Below are positions 57,296-64,000 of a stretch of 64,000 bases of DNA, in pieces. A program made the position numbers and the translations under genes. Source of the DNA: Pyrenochaeta sp. MPI-SDFR-AT-0127. Its lineage: Eukaryota > Ascomycota > Dothideomycetes > Pleosporales > Cucurbitariaceae. The DNA is taken from NCBI GenBank assembly GCA_020747015.1, contig JAGTJM010000004.1, positions 1,178,001 through 1,242,000 on the forward strand. Reading direction: 5' to 3'. The notes below the pieces were generated by a model. That model saw only the letters and a list, made by a program, of their open reading frames with translations, was not told the DNA's origin and did no database searches. Position 1 is the first letter of the stretch. Each line of letters starts with the position of its first letter.

Positions 57296-57896
57296 ATGGT
57301 CGCTCCAGCCATCGTCCTCGGCCTGCGTGGTGTGCAGGTGCTGTTGTCCATTATTGTGCTGGGCCTTACTGCGTACCGTATGTCGCCTTCCTTTGTTTCG
57401 CCCTGTTGAAGGTCCTTCTCCTTCTTTGTACTGACTATGCACAGTCGTCGATGCGTACACCAATCCATGGGCCAGCTGGTCTCCTCACAGCCTGAACTTC
57501 ATGCTCTTCACCTCGGTATGGACACTGCTTGCCGTGGCGTATCTCGTCCTCTCGCCAACGCGCTTCCCGCGTGCCGCACACAAGTATGCCATTGGCGCCG
57601 TCGAGTTCTTGACCATGCTCTTCTGGTTCGCTGCCTTTATTGCCGTTGCCGTGCTTTGGGGTGATATCTGGTGGGCTGGTGCCCGCCGCGGCACATTCTA
57701 CGGCTGCGGCGTTGCTGCCATTGTCTTCTCTGCCTTCCTCTGGTATGTTCCATCCTGCTGCAAGAGGCACGAGAGAAACGTTCGACTAACAGTCCTCAGG
57801 CTTACCTTTGTCGCGACTACCGTCCTCGCTGCTCTCCACATCCGCAGGACTCCCCGCAACGATACCGCTCCTCCTCCAGATATGGCTGGCGTCTAA
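57296..57896 (+). CDS. MARVEL-like four-helix membrane protein
   Basis: Three exons (57296-57377, 57445-57742, 57800-57896) join in frame to 158 residues. Helices are visible as VQVLLSIIVLGLTAY, FTSVWTLLAVAYLVL, FLTMLFWFAAFIAVAVLWG and a last one around GVAAIVFSAFLWLTFVATTV. A short loop with a tryptophan pair (GDIWW) and a Pro-rich tail complete it. This is the size and layout of fungal MARVEL-domain proteins, which sit in the plasma membrane and are linked with membrane apposition or eisosome-like structures. The specific role is unknown. Confidence 0.85.
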
Positions 57897-59720
57897 ACTG
57901 TCGACCGTGCGTCCTATTGAATCCAATGATACCCTAAAGATTTCCTTGTCCTCTACTACGTTCCGGGTCAAATTGCACCACCGAAGCGCGGCGTTTATGT
58001 GATGCTTTGGAGATATACCCGTAGGATGCCACTCTGGCGCGATTGTCTCACTTTGAACCCAAGTAACAAAATGTAATAATCATTCTTGCTCAAACCATTC
58101 TTACTGAACGCGACCGCTGATTTGCTGTGACACTAACATTTGCCCATGCTCCTGATATGTAGTCACGGACGGTACTAAAGTAACGCCCGGCAGCCGGTGA
58201 GAGAGGCGCTGTTGGCACTAGCGTTAGCGCACATGCGCCCCGCATTTCTGGCTGCTGCACCATCCTTCCACCACAAAAGTCCCGCAATCCTCCACATCCC
58301 GCGCCACGCAGGATTTGTGGTGTAGTGGCATATTTCCGCAGACTCATCGACACTTGGTCTGCAACTCCTACCAGGCAAGAGCTTTGTTTACCTCTGATTC
58401 CAATTGCGCCATGAACAACGAACATGGTTCCCCCGCCTCCGACAGACGGTTTCCTGTGCCGGCCATACGTCTACTTGCCGTGCCACGGGCAAGTCATAGC
58501 TTCCGCCCCTTGCTGACGGGCTCCCTCCCAGCCCAGTGGCGTATAGATTGAGGCGTTCTTTGTCCCTGTCAGCCGAACATTCGACTGGCTCACGGCACGC
58601 ACTGCGAGACCTGTTCACTGCAGCATTCCAGAAACATGGCGGGAGCTCTGTTGGACCTATATGTAGCGGCCATCCCGAGAGGCGCGGTTAATTAGCCTGC
58701 AGCGCCGGCTAGCTTATCCCAGGACTGACCAAACGTCGCACTCTATCTCATTCGCTTGGACAGCCTCATCCGGTCGGAGCAATCCTGCAGCTTGTTTATT
58801 TGAACGACATTGGCGAGCACAGACCTGATCCTACCATGAGATGGTAGGCGACACCCTACTATGTACTCTTACGGGCGTGATCAAATTCCAAGATGTCTAC
58901 GCTGCCGACGATGCAGGTCCGAGGCACGGTTTATGATATGAGGCTTGGAACCTGCAGCTTCTTTGTGGCCGACTGCCGCACTAGAGACTCCCTTCTTCTT
59001 GCCATTGTTTTCAGGCAAGTCTGCCGCAAATCTCACTACGCTGTGCGTCTCAGTGCGCAACGTTCAGCGCTGCTTGATCCCATGCTGCTTGATCCCGAGA
59101 GGAACAAATTCCTGTCCCGGCCATTGGGTCTCTTGGCGCATGGGTTGACAGCTACCCATCCTAAATTTCCATCTATCCGAATCGAGCGTCCAAGCCTGCA
59201 GCATCATCAACACTCAACCTCGTTGATTGTTGAGTTCCTGGCGCTCGGTTTTGCTCACGGCATGTTGACCCACCGTGGGGATACGAATAACGCCCCGAAC
59301 CAAAGCTCTTGGACTACGACTTCGGGTTGCAACATGCGAGGAAACAGGCTTGATGCGACGCACCAAAGGATAAAGAAGCCGCCCAAAACCCACTTTTATA
59401 GGAAGCGTGGGCGTTATGCTCGGGTCATTTTGCTGACGATCGGTAGGATGACAACCCGGTCATTGGAGGACGAAAAGCCAATTTAACCGGATGCCAAGCT
59501 TCGCTGCAGACACGCCCAGACGCTTAACTAATATAAGGTACTGAATCGGTATTACCGGGCTCTGTCTCCGCCTCGGCCTGTACAGACATCGGAGTGTCTG
59601 GGGAAAAGAGCCGGGGGAGTAGGACTGGCCCACTTCGACATTGGGGTATAAGGGTCAGGGTAGACCTGCAGTGGGTTCCCGAGTTTCAAGCAAAGCTCCA
59701 ACGAGTCCAACATCGTCATC
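57897..59720. other. Long intergenic region before sugar transporter
   Basis: No gene is supported with confidence. One ATG-started frame (58893-59486, 197 codons) is open but shows no motif, signal peptide or hydrophobic pattern, and I left it out. The right part is the transporter promoter. Confidence 0.5.
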
Positions 59721-61559
59721 ATGGGCCTCTTCAACGCTAAAGATGGTACTTCCGATCCCATCATCACGCGCATGGTGGCGGATGATAAGGTGCCGTGGTA
59801 CAAGAAGCGCAATCTACGAATCCTCTACCTTTGGCTCTTCTGCTGTTGTATGGGCGTTGAAATCACCTCTGGCTTCGACTCTCAGCTCATCGGCACCTTG
59901 CAATTCTCAGGGCCGTTCAATAAATGTATGCAATCCATTGTGTGTCTACACTCAGACGCACACTAACAACACTAGACTTCGGAGATGGCTACATTGGAAA
60001 GGATGGCAAGCCTGGCATCAAGCCCCGTATCATTGGTATCATGTCGGCTTGCTACCAGCTCGGTTCGATTCTAGCCGTCCCCATCGCCCCTTGGTTGAAC
60101 CAGAAATATGGCAGGCGATTCTCCATCTTGCTCGGATCTGGAATCATGGTTCTTGGAGCTCTCCTGCAAGGGTTCGCCCAGCACAGTACGTTCATACTGC
60201 TTATTCTTGACCACATGATAATTGTATTAATGTAATGTCCAGTCGGCATGTACATCATTGCCCGCATGCTGCTTGGTGTTGGCATCCTGTTCTGTATCAT
60301 TTCCGGCTCAGCTTTGATCGGAGAGTTGGGTTACCCCAAGGAACGACCCTTCCTTACCTCGCTTTTCAACGCATCCTACTTTCTCGGATCCATCATGGCC
60401 GCTGCCATCTCTATCCGCACAACAGGAATTGCTGGAAACTGGAGCTGGCGTGTACCGTCTCTACTACAAATCTGCCCATCTCTTCTTCAGATTTGTACAG
60501 TATAGTAAGCATCACAGTCATCCGGTGTAGTGAAAATCCCTAACACACTTGTAGCTTGTTGCCAGAGAGCCCTCGTTGGCTCGTCAGCAGAGACCGCGAC
60601 GATGAGGCTTACGCGGTGCTGGTCAAGTACCACGCTGAAGGCGACGCCAACTCTGTTCTAGTTCAGGCCGAGATGGCCCAGATTCGATCGACCATTAAGC
60701 TCGAGATGGAACACTCAAAACAGTCATGGATGGACATGCTCCGAACCGCTGGTATGCGACGACGTGTGCTCATTTCCTGCTTCCTTGGTCTCTTCACTCA
60801 GATGAGCGGAAACACTCTTCTGTCCTACTACCAGAACTTGCTCTTTACATTGATGGGATACAAGAGTTCATATGCGAAGACCCGCATCAACATTGCCAAC
60901 CAATGCTGGGGATTGATCAACGGTGTGATCATCGCCCTTACCGTCACGAGGTTCCGCCGACGATGGATGTTTATGCTTTCTGCTGGATCGATGACCATGG
61001 TCTTCATGGCCATGACAATTTGCTTCCAGCGCCTCCAACACGCCGAGGCCATGGGCGTCAAGAACAACCCTGCGCAAATTGCTGCTCTGTTCTTCTACTT
61101 CGCATACTCTCCCTGCTACAACATCGGAAACAACTCACTCACGTACACATACCTCGTCGAGCTGTTCCCATACGCCCAGCGAACCATGGGTATCGGTATC
61201 GAGCAGATCTTCGGCAAGCTCGCTGGCTTCTTCTCCATCTACGTCAACCCCATCGCTCTCGATGCCATCGAGTGGAAGTACCTTGCCATCTACTGCGGAT
61301 GGCTCACTTTTGAGGTCACATTCGTCTACTTCATGTACCCAGAGACATACAACCGCACACTCGAGGAACTTGCATTCTGTACGTTTTCCCAAAAAACTGA
61401 CACAAACGAGCCCATGCTAACTATAAACCAGTGTTCGAAGACAAGGCGCTCGCCGACGAGGCAGTCAAGGCCGTCGAGAAGCAGGTCCATGGCGTTCACG
61501 ATGACGGCATTACGGAGCACGGAAAGGTCGAGACTACGACTATTGAGCGAAGTGCATAG
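59721..61559 (+). CDS. MFS sugar transporter (lactose permease-like)
   Basis: Five exons (59721-59925, 59976-60185, 60243-60504, 60555-61378, 61432-61559) join in frame to 542 residues. The protein has 12 membrane segments and the sugar porter signatures GFDSQLIGTLQ, NQKYGRRFSILLGSGIM, LLPESPRWLVSRDR and a late PETYNRTLEEL. These place it in the fungal hexose/lactose permease group of MFS sugar/H+ symporters at the plasma membrane. The substrate is not certain. The start MGLFNAK is preceded by the in-frame context CATCATG. Introns are 50-58 bp. Confidence 0.93.
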
Positions 61560-62612
61560 ACTACTCGGATTATGAATGTAGCGGTCTAAAAAACGGCCAT
61601 GTTAGATACAAGGATGTACATCTCAAATGCTGAGTTACAAGTGTCCAGCATCATGACTCTCATTTGCCAAGGAATACAACAAATGATTCCCACTACTTTC
61701 TATCCCACGCAACTATGTCTATTCATCCCACTAAACTGCAAGAAAAACCAGCACACGTCTAACACAATCACTTCCCGTACATTTTGACAAATCTCTAAGC
61801 CTCCTTCCTTCCTTCATTCCTTCCTTCCTCCATTCCTTCCGCATCCACCAACACAAAATCCTCCCGGCCCGCCACCCCTGAACCAAGCTTCCGCCACGCC
61901 CCGCCACGCCCTCACGTTTTAAGAAGAGAAAAGCCCCAAGCCCCTCCCCGCTTTCGCCAATGCTGAGCTTTTCTTTTTTATCAGCATCCGCTTCAGGGTC
62001 TCGTACCGGTTTCTCGCTACATGTTCTGCCGAAGATGCGCTGCTTAGCCGTGCAAAGCCTTCTTGGAGAGACGCTTGCGTGAGAGGTTGGGAAGACACGG
62101 GCCGGTTTGGGTACTATTCTAGGTATCCCGTAGTGATGCGAGTTTGTTGGACTATCCGAGGGGTGAGTGAGTGAGGGTGTGGTGCTGTGTTGTTGTTAAG
62201 ATTACTGGCAAGGATGGGTTGATGTGCTGGTATGCATCAGTAGTGTCGATGTGCTTGGCAGATGGAAAGAGTATGTTAAGCGTTGGAAGCGGGATCACGT
62301 GCCGACTTTCGTTTTTGCCCACATTGGATGTCTGATTCGTGCTATCGGGCCTTTTACGTTTACGGGCATCTGATGTCGACATAAACGCCACACAAGGCAA
62401 CTCCGATGTAACCAAGTCGCGGTTCGCCCGGATGTATGCCTTTGTTCTTGAGTGTGCTGGGCGGAATCTACGGTGGGATCTGGAAGCGTTATCCGAAGGG
62501 GCTGGATTGCAGGTGTGCAATCAAATGCATAAAAATTCACGTGTATAATCAAGTACAGCGTCTCAAGTATTCGATTAGATTTTACAGCGGGGATATATTG
62601 CGATGAGGAATA
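61560..62612. other. 3' flank of transporter and adjacent spacer
   Basis: No gene is seen. A C/T-rich low-complexity stretch starts at 61802. Confidence 0.5.
61802..61840. repeat. TTCC-rich low-complexity repeat
   Basis: Imperfect repetition of TTCC/TTCA units, about 39 bp, polypyrimidine on the plus strand. Confidence 0.8.
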
Positions 62613-63971
62613 TCACACTGACCTCGCTCTTTTCCGTAGCACCTCATCGGCGTAGTGTGTTCGATATGTTCCGCTCATGGAATCATCCATAATGTCATCG
62701 TCGATCAGTCTTCCCATGCCGAGATATTGGTTGAGCGCAGCTACAGCCAATAGTGAAGCCAAGCACGCTAGTATGAGTGAGCTTAGGCCGAATCCTCCAC
62801 TCCAATCCTTCGTAGGGAAGCCATATGCGGCTATACCAATAGCAAGACTAACGGCAATGAATGCAGCAAGCAGGAGCAGAATGGCACTAGCGAACCGTTA
62901 CTAACTACGCATTTCCACTATTCACGTTCTGTGTTGATGTGACTGAAGCAAAGAATCGTGATCTTGATGGAGGATTACTGACAATGTGTTCAAGCTCTCT
63001 ATGATTTCTACCATAATGTATGGTTCTGCATCAGGGTGCTTCATGCGTCTTGCCAGATCATGAAATCTCAAAGTCCAGTCTCGTTTGTTGTTGTTTCGGC
63101 AGTGAAGAAGATACATGAACCGGCTGACCGTCCGAGGCCCACGGTATAACAAGGCATCAGTGTACGTGACGTTTATCTCGCGCTGGCCGTTGACTTGGAC
63201 CTTCACATCACCACATCAGTTGACATAATGTTCTGTACTTTCTGCCACAGAGCTCGCCGCATATACTTACATAAGAGACGGTAATGTAGTACAGAAATTT
63301 GACTTTGGTCAGGTAGTAGAATGCGAGGGAATGAGATGCCCAGTGGGTATTAAGAATAATGTTTGCGAACTCGGAATCGGTCCAACTCTTTTTGTACCTG
63401 TCTTCCCAATGCGGGTTCGAAATCACCTTCCCTTTGAAGACGCGAAACGGTATTACGCTAGATGTCCATCAGTGGAGGCTTCGGATGACTAACAAACAAT
63501 AACTGGTAAATTTGCACGTAACAGGAATTCTTACGTTATATATCTAGTTTGTGGAGGCCGCCACTGGTCTCCTGGGTCTTCTGGCAACATGTCGCGGATT
63601 GGTATGACCAAGCTATCTAACATTTTGGTCTCCGGGTTTCGTCGCTGGGGTGGGCCAATGTCGGTGATGGTACTTAGTATTGTTTGGCCTCGCATATTGA
63701 GGTTGGAGTAGAAGATATGTCCCCACATTACTGCCATATCTTGCCTGCGGGTATGCTCAATTATCTCAAGCAATTGATGCCTGTGCATTCGCTTCTTGTC
63801 GTCCCTTGTTGGCGACGGTGGCCTTGACCTCCTGTACTCTCTTCTCGGCGATGGGATCCTGGGAGATGGCGCTCTGTATATCCTTACTGGCGACCGTCGT
63901 CTTTGAAATCGCTGGTACTCTACTGGTCGAATTTCCGCTCGAAAACTGTTGGGCGCATCCATATAGTCCAT
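62613..63971 (-). CDS. Unrecognised Arg/Pro-rich protein with two C-terminal membrane helices
   Basis: Four exons (63971-63535, 63457-63271, 63200-62983, 62886-62613) join in frame on the minus strand to 371 residues. The first 70 residues are rich in Arg, Ser and Pro (for example RAPSPRIPSPRREY). A soluble middle follows, with KSWTDSEFANIILNTHWA and a predicted beta-rich part. Two membrane helices come next: ILLLLAAFIAVSLAIGI, and SLILACLASLLAVAALNQYL near residue 320. The acidic segment LIDDDIMDDSMS comes next and a basic tail ends the protein. I recognise no family. The layout suggests a membrane protein with most mass on the cytosolic side. The final exon reads through to a TGA at 62613-62615; a further exon is not excluded. 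Confidence 0.7.
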
Positions 63972-64000
63972 ATTGTTGGTTAAGTTATCATTGAAGACGC

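Noticed and set aside
58893..59486. 197-codon ATG-started frame on the plus strand
   Set aside because: No motif, no signal or membrane segment, random-like composition, and it lies in the promoter side of the sugar transporter. Chance is the simpler reading.

Overview
The window is nuclear DNA from a filamentous ascomycete. The genes are split by short GT-AG introns (about 47-164 bp, mostly 50-60). The families present are typical of Pezizomycotina: HET-domain proteins, CorA-like proteins, a PTH11-like 7TM protein, and secreted tyrosinase and DPP IV. Several intergenic stretches look like A/T-shifted repeat remains. A dothideomycete (Pleosporales-like) host is my inference from gene content only; no rRNA or marker gene is present.

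Layout. 1-10 kb: a 7TM membrane protein, a flavin monooxygenase with an N-terminal NTF2-like domain, and an 8-exon MFS permease. 10.6-15.7 kb: a CorA-like membrane protein and a HET-domain protein on the same strand. 16.4-25.6 kb: ordinary metabolism, namely an MDR oxidoreductase, an NTF2-like protein, secreted dipeptidyl peptidase IV, an SGNH hydrolase and a tetraspan membrane protein. 27.4-37.7 kb: a MYND-finger protein, a compact secreted tyrosinase, a single-pass membrane protein with a Cys-rich ectodomain, a 426-bp inverted-repeat (MITE-like) element, and a 5-exon flavin amine oxidase.

38.8-51.0 kb is the most unusual part. A HeLo-like/ankyrin protein is divergently transcribed from a 10-exon ankyrin-CorA protein. 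Next come the remains of a patatin-like phospholipase gene buried against an AT-rich block, then two HET-domain genes and a duplicated scrap of one of them. All are families linked to fungal self/non-self recognition and programmed cell death. I read this stretch as a candidate immunity/allorecognition island. The CorA-like plus HET arrangement occurs twice in the window (10.6-15.7 kb and 41.0-48.4 kb).

51-64 kb: a decayed zinc-finger-type gene, a FAD-dependent oxidoreductase, a tetraspan protein, a sugar transporter and an unrecognised Arg/Pro-rich membrane protein.

The exon joins given here were worked out by hand from frame continuity, GT-AG borders and family resemblance. Every join listed keeps frame, but none has been tested against transcripts. 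No rRNA, convincing tRNA or CRISPR was seen.
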